Counted from the first letter of the stretch, positions 55,076 to 64,000 are shown. The stretch: DNA of 64,000 bases from CALGFI01 sp963786805 (GCA_963786805.1 CAWBAK010000003.1:1-64000), one strand, 5' to 3'. Translations and numbers: made by a program. Notes: generated by a model not told the origin, from the letters alone.

Positions 55076-55527
55076 AGGTCATCCTCCAGAAGCCCGTGGA
55101 CAAGCTCGGCGCGCCGGGAGACGTCGTGGACGTCGCGGACGGCTACGCCCGCAACTACCTGATGCCGCGCGGTTTGGCGGTCAAGGCGACCAAAGGCGGC
55201 GTGAAGCACGTCGACAGCCTCAAGCGCGCGCACACCTCGCGCGTGAACGTCGCCAAGGTCGAGGCCGAGCAGGTCGCTTCCCGCCTGAGCGCCTCCCCGA
55301 TCAAGGTCCTCGCGCACGCCGGCGAGGAGGGCAAGCTGTTCGGCAGCGTGACGCCGTCCGACATCGCTCAGGCCATCGAGGGCCAGGCGGGGATCCGTGT
55401 CGACCGCCACGACGTGCACCTCGAAGAGCCGATCCGGTCGGTCGGCACGCACGAGGTTCGCGTCCACCTGTTCGCGGAGGTCGACCCGGTCGTCTCGGTC
55501 GAGGTCGAAGGCACGACCGAGGCATAA
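55072..55527 (+). CDS. rplI: 50S ribosomal protein bL9
   Basis: A 151-residue bL9 with the N-terminal rRNA-binding domain (MKVILQKPVDKLG, GYARNYLMPRGLA), the long connecting helix and the C-terminal domain (LFGSVTPSDIAQAI). Last gene of the ribosomal operon; followed by a hairpin. Confidence 0.96.
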   Translation: MKVILQKPVDKLGAPGDVVDVADGYARNYLMPRGLAVKATKGGVKHVDSLKRAHTSRVNVAKVEAEQVASRLSASPIKVLAHAGEEGKLFGSVTPSDIAQAIEGQAGIRVDRHDVHLEEPIRSVGTHEVRVHLFAEVDPVVSVEVEGTTEA

Positions 55528-55538
55528 AGGCACGTCAC

Positions 55539-55564
55539 GACCCCGGGCTCTTCTGTCCGGGGTC
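55539..55564 (+). terminator. Terminator hairpin after the rpsF-ssb-rpsR-rplI operon
   Basis: GACCCCGG (55539-55546) and CCGGGGTC (55557-55564) form an 8-bp stem around a T-rich 10-base loop, 12 bases past the rplI stop. Flanking GCAC/GTGC can extend the stem. Confidence 0.6.
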
Positions 55565-55609
55565 GCCGTGCGTCTGGGCTCGTGTGGGGCGTGGCGTCGG
55601 GGGAGGCGC

Positions 55610-56110
55610 GCTGAGGTCGGGGATCCGCCGGGCTGCTCGTCTCCGCCTTCGCACTGGGTCCGTGCTCGAGATGGCTTCGTGGGCTTCGGCTCCGCTCGAC
55701 GACGCCCGGCGGACCACCCTCCCCGCGCGCCGTCGCCGTCGGCACACCCCGGCCCTCGCTCCCGCCGAGTGGCGCCAACGAGAGGGATAGCCCAGCTGGT
55801 CAAGGCCGCTCGGGAGATCATCTACCCGATTGCCCGATACCCGCGGGCGAGTGGGCTGCGTCCTCGGTGGAGTACATCCCCCAGCCCTACGGCCTTCGCG
55901 CCGGCAGACGAACCGACCGCGACCGAGCCGGCGGTCTGCCGGCGCCCTGAGGTCCGAGATCCGCTTCGGCCTGGTCGTCTCGGCCGTAGGGGCGGGCGGG
56001 GAGCGGGTCGCGCCGGGCGTCGTCGAGCGGAGCCCTCGCGGAGGGAGGCCGGAGGAGAAAGTGGTCGGCGAGGGCGGAGACGAGCAGCCCGACGCGACCC
56101 CGACCTCAGC
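55610..56110. repeat. Long imperfect inverted repeat in the rplI-dnaB gap
   Basis: A left arm (about 55610-55730) reappears inverted as a right arm (about 55989-56110). Two blocks are perfect: 18 bases (55630-55647 against 56073-56090) and 24 bases (55688-55711 against 56011-56034). The arms are separated by about 260 bases with no gene. Conceptual peptides from the two arms are also alike, as expected for two copies of one dispersed element. It may be a non-coding repeat family of this genome or a MITE-like pair. Confidence 0.6.
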
Positions 56111-56147
56111 CCGCCTCGACGAGGCCGGGGCCAGGCCGAGGGAGAAT

Positions 56148-56300
56148 TACGTGTCTGTGATTCGAGTGTCAGAGGCGGCCGGTACACACCTTTCCACAGG
56201 GTTTTCCTCATGTGGAATCGCAGGTGAATGCCACAGTGACAAGGAATCTTCAGGCACGACCAGCGATCCAGGTTTCCCCACGAGTTATCCGCTGGAGGCG
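56148..56300 (+). promoter_or_regulatory. AT-richer island with DnaA-box-like words before dnaB
   Basis: This stretch is visibly lower in GC than its surroundings. It contains TTTCCACAGG (56191), TGTGGAATC (56211, inverted TTCCACA), GTTTCCCCA (56272) and TTATCCGCT (56285), all partial matches to the DnaA box TTATCCACA. Such words are frequent upstream of dnaB in Actinobacteria. It presumably holds the dnaB promoter and may bind DnaA. Confidence 0.4.
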
Positions 56301-56365
56301 GGGGACCGGGGGGGCTAGCGTTCGCGCCGGTCTGGACGGGGCGAGGGCGGGAGGGGGGCGCGATC

Positions 56366-57718
56366 GTGGTTCGTACGGCTGACGACGTGCGCCGGCTCAG
56401 GCCCGAGCGCGTCCCCCCGCACAACCTCGAGGCCGAGGAGTCGGTCCTCGGCTCCATGATGCTCTCCTCCGACGCCATCGCCGACGTCGTCGAGATCGTC
56501 CAACCCGTCGACTTCTACCGTTCCGCCAACGGGAGCATCTTCCAGACGCTCCGCGAGATCTACGGCCGGGGCGACCCCGTCGACGCGATCACCGCGGTCG
56601 AGGAGCTGAAGCGGCGCAACCTGCTGGCCGAGGTCGGCGGCCACCTCTACATCTCCGAGCTCGTCGAGCGCGTGCCCACCCCGGCAGCGGCGGCCTCGTA
56701 CGCGCGGATCGTCGCCGAGACCGCGCTCATGCGGCGGCTGATCTCGGCGGCCGGCGACATCATGGAGATGGCGTTCTCTCCGACCGACGAGCCCGAGCGG
56801 GTCGCGGACGAGGCCGAGCAGCGCATCTACGACGTCGCCCGGCGTGATGAGAAGGACCAGGTGGCCTCGCTCCGCGAGCTCGTCGACCAGGCCATGACCG
56901 ACCTGGAGAAGCTCCAGAACCGGGAATCGGCCTTCGCCGGCGTTCCGACGGGGTTCCGCGACGTCGACGGGCTGCTCTCGGGGATGCAGGCGGGCAACCT
57001 GCTGGTGGTCGCCGCCCGGCCGGGCGTCGGCAAATCGTCCTTCGTCACGAACCTGGCGCGGAACGTCAGCGTCGATGCACAGCAGCCGGTCGCCATGTTC
57101 TCGCTCGAGATGTCGCGGTGGGAGATCGGCATGCGGCTGCTCTGCGCCGAGGCCCGTGTCCCGTGGGACCTGATCCGCAACAAGCGCGTCGCCGCGGAGG
57201 ACTGGTCGCGGATCGCGCAGGCGGCGGACACGCTGCACGAGGCGCCGTTGTTCATCGTCGACTCGGGCAACGTGACGCTCGTCGACATCCGCGCCAAAGC
57301 TCGACGGCTGGCGGCGCGCCGCCAGGGGCTCGGATTGATCATCGTCGACTACCTGCAGCTGATGTCGCACACCCGCCGGGTGGACAACCGCCAGCAGGAG
57401 ATCGCCGAGATCAGCCGCGGGCTGAAGATGCTCGCGAAGGAGCTCTCGATCCCGGTGATCGCCGTCTCGCAGCTGAACCGCGACCCCGAGCGACGACAGG
57501 ACAAGCGGCCCCAACTTTCGGACCTGCGTGAGTCCGGTGCGATCGAGCAGGACGCCGACGTCGTCATGTTCATCCACCGCGACGATGCCGACCCCGCGAA
57601 GAAGGGGCTCGCGGACCTGATCGTGGCCAAGCACCGCAACGGGCCGACCGACACGATCCCGCTGACGTTCCTGCCGCACCTGACGCAGTTCCGGAACTTC
57701 CAAGCGGCCGGCGCGTAG
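56366..57718 (+). CDS. dnaB: Replicative DNA helicase DnaB
   Basis: A 450-residue hexameric helicase. The N-terminal domain has VPPHNLEAEESVLGSMM; the RecA-like core has the P-loop AARPGVGKSSF, the FSLEMS segment, LIIVDYLQLM (Walker B) and LRESGAIEQDADVVMFIHR. No intein interrupts the P-loop or the DYLQLM sites, where actinobacterial DnaB often carries one. GTG start after a GGAGGGG run. Confidence 0.96.
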   Translation: MVRTADDVRRLRPERVPPHNLEAEESVLGSMMLSSDAIADVVEIVQPVDFYRSANGSIFQTLREIYGRGDPVDAITAVEELKRRNLLAEVGGHLYISELVERVPTPAAAASYARIVAETALMRRLISAAGDIMEMAFSPTDEPERVADEAEQRIYDVARRDEKDQVASLRELVDQAMTDLEKLQNRESAFAGVPTGFRDVDGLLSGMQAGNLLVVAARPGVGKSSFVTNLARNVSVDAQQPVAMFSLEMSRWEIGMRLLCAEARVPWDLIRNKRVAAEDWSRIAQAADTLHEAPLFIVDSGNVTLVDIRAKARRLAARRQGLGLIIVDYLQLMSHTRRVDNRQQEIAEISRGLKMLAKELSIPVIAVSQLNRDPERRQDKRPQLSDLRESGAIEQDADVVMFIHRDDADPAKKGLADLIVAKHRNGPTDTIPLTFLPHLTQFRNFQAAGA

Positions 57719-57738
57719 TCCTCGCGTAGCCTTCGCGT

Positions 57739-58418
57739 ATGGCGGTCGACCGGCGTCGGGTGCGCGCGATCCATCGGCGGCTCGAGCGGCACTTCGGCGA
57801 GCTGCTGCCACCTCGGCGCGGCGATCCGCTCGAGGAGCTGATCCTCACCGTCCTGTCACAACACACGAGCGACGTGAACGCCGAGCGAGCGTTCACGTCG
57901 CTCCGTGGCACGTTCCCCACGTGGGACGAGGTCGTCCGGGCTCGGCCCGAGGAGGTGGCCGACGCGATCCGGTCGGGCGGTCTGGCGAACACGAAGGCAC
58001 CTCGGATCCAGGCGATCCTTCGGGAGATCCGCGAGCGCGAGGGTCGGTTCGATCTGTCGTCGCTGCGGCAGATGTCGGATCGAGAGGCGAACGGAGTATC
58101 TGTCTTCGCTCCCGGGCGTCGGGCCGAAGACGGCTGCGGTCGTGCTCGCGTTCTCGCTCGGCCGTGACGCGCTCCCGGTCGACACACACGTCCACCGCGT
58201 CGCGACGCGCCTCGGCTTGATCGATCCCGGGACGACCGCGCGAGAAAGCGCACCGCGTGCTCGAGGACCTCGTCCCCGCCGAGATCCGAGTGCCGCTGCA
58301 CGTCGGTTTCATCCGGCTCGGGCGTGAGATCTGCAAAGCGGGCCGGCCGCTCTGCGAGCACTGCCCGGTGTTCGAGCTCTGTCCGACCGGGCCGTTGGTG
58401 CTCGCGCAGCTCGACTAG
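57739..58418 (+). CDS. nth: Endonuclease III (DNA glycosylase/AP lyase), twice frameshifted
   Basis: Nth removes oxidised pyrimidines from DNA and nicks the abasic site. Frame 1 runs to LSSLRQMSDREA; after an extra base at about 58090 it continues TEYLSSLPGVGPKTAAVVLAF (helix-hairpin-helix with the catalytic Lys) and VDTHVHRV (catalytic Asp). A second shift near 58238-58243 leads to KAHRVLEDLVPAEIR and the 4Fe-4S cluster motif C-x6-C-x2-C-x5-C (in CKAGRPLCEHCPVFELC), ending at 58418. All catalytic parts are present across the frames, which points to sequence error and not decay. Confidence 0.88.
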
Positions 58419-58428
58419 AGCGATCGGA

Positions 58429-58498
58429 GCGGGCGAGGGGAATCGGACCCCCGTCTCGAGCTTGGGAAGCTCGCGTTCTGCCATTGAACCACGCCCGC
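58429..58498 (-). tRNA. tRNA-Gly (anticodon CCC)
   Basis: The minus strand gives acceptor GCGGGCG/CGCCCGC, D-arm GTTCAATGGCAGAAC, anticodon stem CGAGC/GCTCG with loop TTCCCAA (anticodon CCC) and a T-arm with TCCGATT. About 70 nt, no encoded CCA. It lies 10 bases past the convergent nth stop. Confidence 0.93.
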
Positions 58499-58591
58499 GT
58501 GGTGCGCCCGCCGCAGCGAGCGGACCCACAGCATAGCGAGCGGCCCGGCGCGGCCGATCCGACGACCCCGACCTGCTAGCCTCCGAGCCCC

Positions 58592-59620
58592 ATGGGCGAG
58601 CCGGACCCGGATTTCTGGCCGCACGCGCTCTCCAAGGTCGCGTCACAGGAGGCGCTGTCCGCGGACGAGGCGGCCGAGGCGATGCGACAGGTCATGGCGG
58701 GGGAGGCGACGCCCGCGCAGCTCGGCGGCCTCCTGATGGCCCTTCGGACCAAGGGCGAGACGGTCGACGAGATCGATGGCCTTGCCCGGACGATGCTCGA
58801 GTTCGCGAACCCGGTCGTCCCGCCCTCGCCCGTGATCGACACGTGCGGGACGGGCGGGGACCGGAGCGGGACCTTCAACATCTCGACGATCGCGGCGATC
58901 GTCGTCGCGGGCGCCGGCGTGCCGGTCGCCAAGCACGGCAACCGCGCGGCGTCCTCGAACTGTGGCTCGGCCGACCTGCTCGAGGAGCTCGGCGTGCGGA
59001 TCGACCTCGACGCGCCGGGCGTCGAGCGGTGTCTGGCCGAGGCCGGGATCGCGTTCATGTTCGCGCCGGTGTTCCATCCCGCGATGGGGCACGCGGGCCC
59101 GGTGCGTCGCGAGCTCCGGGTCCCGACCGTCTTCAACTTCCTCGGCCCGTTGACGAATCCGGCTCGGCCGTTCGCGCAGGTCGTCGGCGTGTCGGACCCG
59201 CGCATGCTGCCGCTGATGGCGGAGGTGCTCTCGCGGCGAGGCGTCCGCGCGAAGCTCTTCCGCGGTGCGGACGGACTCGACGAGCTCACGACCACCGGCC
59301 CTTCGACCGTGTTCGAGGTTGGGAGCGGCGGGGTGGTCGAGACGACGCTGGATCCGGACGATGTCGGCCTGTCGAGGGCCTCGGCGGAGGACCTGCGGGG
59401 CGGGGACGCGGCGACCTCGGCCTCGATCGCGCGCGCGATCCTGGAGGGCAAGCCCGGCGCGCGTCGCGACGTGGTCCTGCTCAACGCGGCCGCAGCGCTC
59501 GAGGTCGCGGGCCGGGTCTCACGGCTCGCCGAAGGCGTGGAGTTGGCGGCCGGTTCCATCGACTCCGGAGGTGCCGCCGCCACGCTCGATCGCTGGGTCG
59601 CGGCATCACGGAGCGGGTAG
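58592..59620 (+). CDS. trpD: Anthranilate phosphoribosyltransferase
   Basis: TrpD joins anthranilate to PRPP in tryptophan synthesis. Motifs are DTCGTGGDRSGTFNIST (PRPP loop), KHGNRAASSNCGSADLLE, FAPVFHPAM and RTVFNFLGPLTNPA-like RVPTVFNFLGPLTNP. Length (342) is standard. No other trp gene is adjacent. The next gene starts 12 bases after the stop. Confidence 0.95.
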   Translation: MGEPDPDFWPHALSKVASQEALSADEAAEAMRQVMAGEATPAQLGGLLMALRTKGETVDEIDGLARTMLEFANPVVPPSPVIDTCGTGGDRSGTFNISTIAAIVVAGAGVPVAKHGNRAASSNCGSADLLEELGVRIDLDAPGVERCLAEAGIAFMFAPVFHPAMGHAGPVRRELRVPTVFNFLGPLTNPARPFAQVVGVSDPRMLPLMAEVLSRRGVRAKLFRGADGLDELTTTGPSTVFEVGSGGVVETTLDPDDVGLSRASAEDLRGGDAATSASIARAILEGKPGARRDVVLLNAAAALEVAGRVSRLAEGVELAAGSIDSGGAAATLDRWVAASRSG

Positions 59621-59632
59621 CCTGGCGCGGCG

Positions 59633-60211
59633 ATGATCCTCTCCGACATCGACATCCGTAAGGAGCTCGCCTCTGGCCGGATCGAGATCGATCCGTTCGA
59701 CGAGGCGTGCGTTCAGCCGTCGTCGGTGGACCTTCACGTCGACTCGCAGTTCCGAGTGTTCAAGAACTCGCGCTATCCGTACATCGACGTCCGCAAGCCG
59801 ATGCCCGACCTCACCGAGCTCGTTGAGGTGAAGGGCGACGAGCCGTTCATCCTGCACCCCGGTGAGTTCGTCCTCGGTTCGACGCGCGAGCGCGTGCGGC
59901 TCCCCGACGACATGGTGGCGCGACTGGAGGGGAAGTCGAGTCTGGGGCGTCTCGGGCTGTTGATCCACTCCACGGCCGGATACGTCGATCCCGGCTGGGA
60001 CGGCTACCTCACCCTGGAGCTGTCGAACGTCGCGAACCTGCCCATCACGATCTATCCCGGCATGAAGATCGGACAGATCTCCTTCTTCCGGCTGACGACG
60101 GCGGCCGAGGTGCCCTATGGATCCAAGCAGACACGGAGCAAGTACCAGGGGCAGCGCGGACCGACCGCCAGCAAGTTCTTCGAGGAGTTCGAGCGGGATC
60201 CGGGGAACTAG
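59633..60211 (+). CDS. dcd: dCTP deaminase, dUMP-forming (bifunctional DCD-DUT)
   Basis: A trimeric enzyme of 192 residues that converts dCTP to dUMP directly. It has ACVQPSSVDLHVDSQFRVF, LEGKSSLGRLGLLIHSTAGYVDPGWDG and SKYQGQRGPTAS. The closeness to the Mycobacterium-type sequence, with Thr after HS in HSTAGY, supports the bifunctional form rather than the dUTP-releasing E. coli form. It overlaps the end of the convergent small gene by 4 bases. Confidence 0.93.
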   Translation: MILSDIDIRKELASGRIEIDPFDEACVQPSSVDLHVDSQFRVFKNSRYPYIDVRKPMPDLTELVEVKGDEPFILHPGEFVLGSTRERVRLPDDMVARLEGKSSLGRLGLLIHSTAGYVDPGWDGYLTLELSNVANLPITIYPGMKIGQISFFRLTTAAEVPYGSKQTRSKYQGQRGPTASKFFEEFERDPGN

Positions 60212-60558
60212 TCCTCCGGAACTCCGGCCGTTTCCTCGTCGCTCTCGATCGAGCGAACAGCGGCTTCGGCCGCGTGGTGCAGGTCTTCGGCCTCCTGGTA
60301 CTCGTCGTCGGCCGCGGCGTCCTCCTCGTCGGTCGCGACCTCCTCGACGGTGACCGGGTAGACCGCGTCGGCCGCCGGCTGCTCCTCCCTCTCAGGGGCC
60401 GGGTGCGCCTCCTCGGGGGCGGGGCGAACCTCGGTCTCGGTGGGACGCATGTCGGCGAGGGCCTTCAGGCTCCGGTACCACGAGTCCTCGTACGCGGTTA
60501 CTTCCTTCGCCTTCGTCGCCTCGTTCATCTCGTCCTCGTAATCCCGATGTTTCTTCAA
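60208..60558 (-). CDS. Acidic low-complexity hypothetical protein
   Basis: A 116-residue protein, very rich in Glu, Asp and Ala, with no signal or membrane segment and little predicted fold beyond an N-terminal helical part (RDYEDEMNEATKAKE). The start is TTG at 60558 with GGAGGAGG 7 bases before it, an exceptionally good site that makes it likely to be translated. Lies just downstream of the NarL-type regulator. Not recognised. Confidence 0.6.
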   Translation of the reverse strand: MKKHRDYEDEMNEATKAKEVTAYEDSWYRSLKALADMRPTETEVRPAPEEAHPAPEREEQPAADAVYPVTVEEVATDEEDAAADDEYQEAEDLHHAAEAAVRSIESDEETAGVPED

Positions 60559-60578
60559 CGTGGATCCTCCTCCGCTGT

Positions 60579-61271
60579 CTACGGCTTGAGGCCGGCGGCA
60601 CGAACGCCGTAATCGACGAGGCCGGGGCCGATGCCCATCGACACCGCGGCCATGGCTGCCTGCGTCCGGTTCGTGACGCCGAGCTTCCGGAAGATCGCGG
60701 CGAGGTGCGCCTTGACGGTCTTCTCGGACAGGAACAGTGCGCGCGAGATGTCGCGGTTGCTCTTGCCCTCCGCGAGGAGGGCCAGGATGTCGGTCTCGCG
60801 CTGCGTGAGCGAACCCGTCGTTCGGTGCGACATCTCACCGTTCTCACCTCGGGGTCCGTCGATCGCGTCGAACAGGTTCTGGATCACCCGTGGGGACAGG
60901 ACGTTGCCGCCACCGGAGAGCGCGACCTTGATCGCTTGCTCGAGATCCTCCGGGGTCGCGTCCTTCAACATGTATCCCGCCGCACCCTCCGCGAGCGCGC
61001 GACGCACGTAGTGCGCGTGGTCGAACGACGTCAGCATGATCACCGGGCAGTCCGGCCAGCTCGCCTTCATCTCGTGGAGCAGTTCGAGTCCGTCGGCATC
61101 CGGCATCCGGACGTCGACCAGGGCGATCGCGACGTCGCCGGGTGCCATGGCGATGAGCGCTTCCGCCGAGCTTCCAGCCTCGACGATCTCCGCGTCCGGG
61201 AACGACTCCCTCACGACGTGGCCCATCCCACGGCGCACGAGCGCATGATCGTCGACGATGAGGATCTTCAC
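60579..61271 (-). CDS. NarL/FixJ-type response regulator
   Basis: A 230-residue regulator with VDDH acidic pair, phospho-Asp in IALVDVRMPDADG, Lys in YMLKDA, and LuxR-type HTH LTQRETDILALLAEGKSNRDISRALFLSEKTVKAHLAAIFRKL. The GTG start overlaps the kinase stop by 4 bases, so the pair is coupled. Confidence 0.93.
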   Translation of the reverse strand: MKILIVDDHALVRRGMGHVVRESFPDAEIVEAGSSAEALIAMAPGDVAIALVDVRMPDADGLELLHEMKASWPDCPVIMLTSFDHAHYVRRALAEGAAGYMLKDATPEDLEQAIKVALSGGGNVLSPRVIQNLFDAIDGPRGENGEMSHRTTGSLTQRETDILALLAEGKSNRDISRALFLSEKTVKAHLAAIFRKLGVTNRTQAAMAAVSMGIGPGLVDYGVRAAGLKP

Positions 61272-62239
61272 GAGTTCACCCCTTGTTCGAAGACGGGCAG
61301 TCGAGCGACCACCCGTGTGCCCTTGCCGGGCGAGGATTCGACATCGAGCGTTCCGTGTACCTCGGCAACCCGCCGCCGCATCATCTCGAGCCCGAGATGG
61401 CCGCCGTGTAGCCCGGATCCATTGGTCCGGAATCCTGTTCCGCGGTCCTCGACGCGTACCTCGACGCCCGACCGCGTTGCCTGGACCTTCACCGCCACGT
61501 CTTGCGCCTCCGAGTGCTTCGCGGCGTTCGCCACGCTCTCGCTGATCACCGACGACGCGACCTCGAGGACCGACCGGGGAACCGCGTTCAGGTCGCCCTC
61601 GACCGACCAGGTCGCCGGCAGGCGCCAGCGCTCGGCCATACCCCGCATCAGCTCGTCGAGCGGCTGACCCGGATCCTCGATCGGGGTCGACAGGCTCGCG
61701 AGGAGCGACCGGATCTCATCGAGCGCCTTGCGAAGATCGCCGGCCGCGGCAACGAGGGCATCGACCGCTTCCTCCGGAGCGAGATCCGCTCGGCGAGCGT
61801 GCCACTCGAGCTCGAGCACGGAGGCCGTCACGACCTGGGTGAGCCCGTCGTGGATCGCGTAGGCAAGGCGCGCGCGCTCGTGGGCGATCGGATCATCCTC
61901 CACGACCGCCACGGGGTCTCCCGACGCATCGCGAACCTCGTCGCCGACGAGGGAAGCGAGCATCGCCGAGAGCGCGGCGACGGAGCGGACGGAAGAGTCT
62001 TCGGTCAGGTGCGCGAACACGAGGTCGTCGCCCTGGGGACAGGCGATCCAACCCGGGGCGGAACCCTCGAGGATCCGGTCGAGCGGGAGAAGCTCGGTTT
62101 CGGGCGAAGCCCACCAGGCGATGCGCCGGCGGCCGCCGACCCTGCGCACGAGGCCCACGGCGTCCAGATGCAAGAGCTCCGCGAGCCGGCGGCACTCGGC
62201 CACGGCTGTCGGGCTCCGAAGCGTTGCGACGCTGTTCAC
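61268..62239 (-). CDS. Cytoplasmic sensor histidine kinase (HisKA_3 type)
   Basis: A 323-residue kinase without membrane segments. An N-terminal domain of about 125 residues (GAF-like, ligand unknown) precedes HisKA_3 with LAYAIHDGLTQVV and HATPase_c with ESVANAAKHSEA, EDRGTGF and HLGLEMMRRRVAEV. Coupled to the downstream NarL-type regulator. The upstream gap 62240-62534 shows no gene and should hold its promoter. Confidence 0.9.
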   Translation of the reverse strand: MNSVATLRSPTAVAECRRLAELLHLDAVGLVRRVGGRRRIAWWASPETELLPLDRILEGSAPGWIACPQGDDLVFAHLTEDSSVRSVAALSAMLASLVGDEVRDASGDPVAVVEDDPIAHERARLAYAIHDGLTQVVTASVLELEWHARRADLAPEEAVDALVAAAGDLRKALDEIRSLLASLSTPIEDPGQPLDELMRGMAERWRLPATWSVEGDLNAVPRSVLEVASSVISESVANAAKHSEAQDVAVKVQATRSGVEVRVEDRGTGFRTNGSGLHGGHLGLEMMRRRVAEVHGTLDVESSPGKGTRVVARLPVFEQGVNS

Positions 62240-62534
62240 GTTCCTCCTGGTCCTCCTTGCCGGTTGGTCGGGCCGGTTGATCCGGCCGGTTCCTCCGGCG
62301 CTCCCCTGCTCCCCACGTCACCGTCCCGGAACGGGACACATGCCCGCCGTCCGCACAACCCGCCGCTCGGTACCCGCCGCTCGACGGATGGGGACATGCG
62401 TTCGGTCTAGTTCCTTCTTTCGGTCGGTTCGAGGGTCGCCTTGAACGTCGCGGGGCGGCGGCCGGGGAGATCCCGCCCTCACGCGCCGTGCCTGGGCCGG
62501 CGAGGTGGGGTCGGTCGTTTCGAGAACGAGCGGG

Positions 62535-64000
62535 CTACGTCGAGGGACCGGGCGGGCTCTCAGCGCCGAGGGACCGAGCCAGCACCTGCGCGACGTCGAG
62601 CACGGCCGTCTCGTCTCCGCGGTCCCGGGCCCCGTCGTCGAGCATGATCAGGCAGTACGGGCAGGCGACGCCGACGGTGTCGGCGCCGGTCGAGGCCGCC
62701 TCGTCCATCCGCTCGCGATTGATCCGCTTGCCGATCCGCTCCTCCATCCACATCCGCGCCCCGCCCGCGCCGCAACACAGACCGCGCTCGCCGTGCCGGG
62801 GCATCTCCACCGTCTTCACGCCCGGGACGGCCTCGATCGCGAGCCGCGGGTCCCGGTACACCTCGTTGTGACGGCCGAGGTAGCAGGGGTCGTGGTAGGC
62901 GATCGTCGCCGAAACCCGGCCGGTCGGCCGCAGCCGACCCTCGGCCAGGAGGCGCGCGATGAGTTGCGAGTGGTGGATCACCTCGTACCGCCCGCCGTAG
63001 TCCGGGTACTCGTTCCGCAGCGTGTTGAAGCAGTGGGGACAGTTGGCGATCACCTTGGTGACCCCCGCCGCGTCCAGGGTCTGGACGTTCTGCTCTGCCA
63101 GTGTCTGGAACAGGTACTCGTGCCCCATCCGGCGCGCAGGGTCTCCGGTGCAGAGCTCACGCGGTCCGAGGATCGCGAACGACACCCCGGCCCTTTTGCA
63201 GGATCCCCTACCACCGCGCGCGAGATCGCTTTCGCCCGGTCATCGAAAGAACCCGCGCACCCAACCCAATACAGATACTCGGGAGCCCGGTCGCCCTCCT
63301 CGATCACTCGCACCCCGAGCCCGTCCGCCCACGCCGCGCGCTGGGCTTGCGGCAGGCCCCAGGGGTTGTTGGCGCTCTCCAGGTTGCGGAGCAGCGCGCC
63401 GGCCTCGGCCGGGAACCGCGACTCCGCCATCACGAGGTTCCGCCGAAGGTCGACGATCGTGTCGATGTGCTCGATGTCGACCGGGCATTCGCGCACGCAC
63501 GCTCCGCACGTGGTGCAGTCCCACACCGCCTCGTCGTCCACCACGCCGGGAACGAGCGCCGTCGCCTCCACCGTTTCGCCGGACGCCCTCGCCTCCATGA
63601 GCCGGGGGCCCTCCTCGAACAGGTGGTCGCGCAGGTTCATCACGAGGAGCTTCGGCGAGAGCGGTTTGCCGGTGTTCCACGCCGGACACACGTCCTGGCA
63701 GCGTCCGCACTCGGTGCAGGAGTACAGATCCAGCGTCTCCTTCCAGGTGAGGTCGGGAAGGGTCGCCGCGCCGAGGCGGACGTCCTCGCTCTCCATCGCC
63801 TCGAGGTCGATCCGCAGTGGCGTCAGGTAGCCGCGGGGCTTGGTCTTCCCGAAGAACACGTTGACGGCGCTCGTCGCGATGTGGAGGTGCTTCGAGTACC
63901 CGATGTACACGAGGAACCCAAGGATGATCACGATGTGGAGCCACAGGAACATCCACATCCACAGCCGCAGCCACCCCGACGACATCCAATCGAACCCCTG
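62535..64000 (-). CDS. Membrane-associated Fe-S oxidoreductase (HdrD/GlpC-like), frameshifted and 5'-truncated by the window
   Basis: The frame is open to the window edge, so the N-terminus lies outside; ATG 63985 is an internal Met. A membrane helix (WMFLWLHIVIILGFLVYIGYSKHLH) is followed by two 4Fe-4S motifs (CTECGRCQDVCP, CTTCGACVRECP). After two one-base shifts in G runs (about 63205-63208 and 63189-63193), which restore ILQKAGVSFAILG, come two CCG domains (NCPHCFNTLRNEYP and HDPCYLGRHN with LCCGAGGARMW). Such proteins pass electrons between quinones or flavoproteins and thiols or heterodisulfides. Confidence 0.83.

Noticed and set aside
55786..55880. tRNA-like stretch (TAGCCCAGCTGGTCAAGG) between the arms of the inverted repeat
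   Set aside because: The beginning resembles a D-arm, but there is no 7-base anticodon loop with a proper stem, no GGTTCGA T-loop and no matching acceptor ends.
56366..57718. Intein in DnaB
   Set aside because: The protein has standard length and uninterrupted P-loop and DYLQLM motifs.

Overview
The window is high-GC DNA from an uncultured or little-studied actinobacterium. Lineage markers are the gene order rpsF-ssb-rpsR-rplI-dnaB, a Mycobacterium-type bifunctional dCTP deaminase, a DUF5318 gene next to a class A penicillin-binding protein, a Tad pilus operon with a DUF4244 pilin and an Rv3654c-like gene, and many GTG starts with 4-nt GTGA/ATGA overlaps. Two tRNAs are visible: a selenocysteine tRNA (31175-31265) and tRNA-Gly(CCC) (58429-58498). 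I saw no insertion sequence, prophage or CRISPR array.

Layout. 73-3623: acyltransferase, M20 peptidase, adenosine-specific kinase and a PAS histidine kinase. 3637-20293: a large carbohydrate region with an N-acetylglucosamine-type kinase, two paralogous SIS-domain proteins, a CE4-type deacetylase, a GH4 glycosidase, a DegT aminotransferase, a D-serine-dehydratase-like enzyme with RidA, a ROK repressor, an ABC importer (lipoprotein, two permeases and a distant MalK-type ATPase) and a Gfo/Idh/MocA oxidoreductase. Three identical 18-bp palindromes, each just downstream of a sigma-70-like promoter, link this region into one probable ROK regulon. 20352-28157: a YihY-holin fusion, DUF3618, a DUF4242-cyclase fusion, and a five-PAS hybrid kinase coupled to a response regulator-cyclase. 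28223-32638: DUF5655, acyl-CoA ligase, DinB, tRNA-Sec and a HAD phosphatase. 32901-36565: ECF sigma factor, anti-sigma factor with an RseB-like outer domain, and an M15 peptidase. 37064-42963: a secreted protein and a Tad pilus operon. 43024-53821: DUF5318, PBP1, two two-component systems, two polytopic glycosyltransferases and panB. 54001-57718: ribosomal and replication genes. 57739-64000: nth, trpD, dcd, a third NarL-type two-component system and a membrane Fe-S oxidoreductase cut by the window end.

Working idea for the carbohydrate region: a glycan or glycopeptide containing amino sugars is imported, deacetylated or hydrolysed, phosphorylated and isomerised, while the amino-acid part is handled by the PLP enzyme and RidA. 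The actual substrate cannot be read from the sequence.

An important caveat is that at least a dozen genes are broken by single-base shifts whose other frame continues the same protein perfectly (SIS1, ROK start, HAD, anti-sigma twice, TadA twice, TadC, PBP1, a response regulator, nth twice, Fe-S reductase twice). Several lie in short G or C runs. I read them as consensus errors of the assembly and annotate these genes over their full span.
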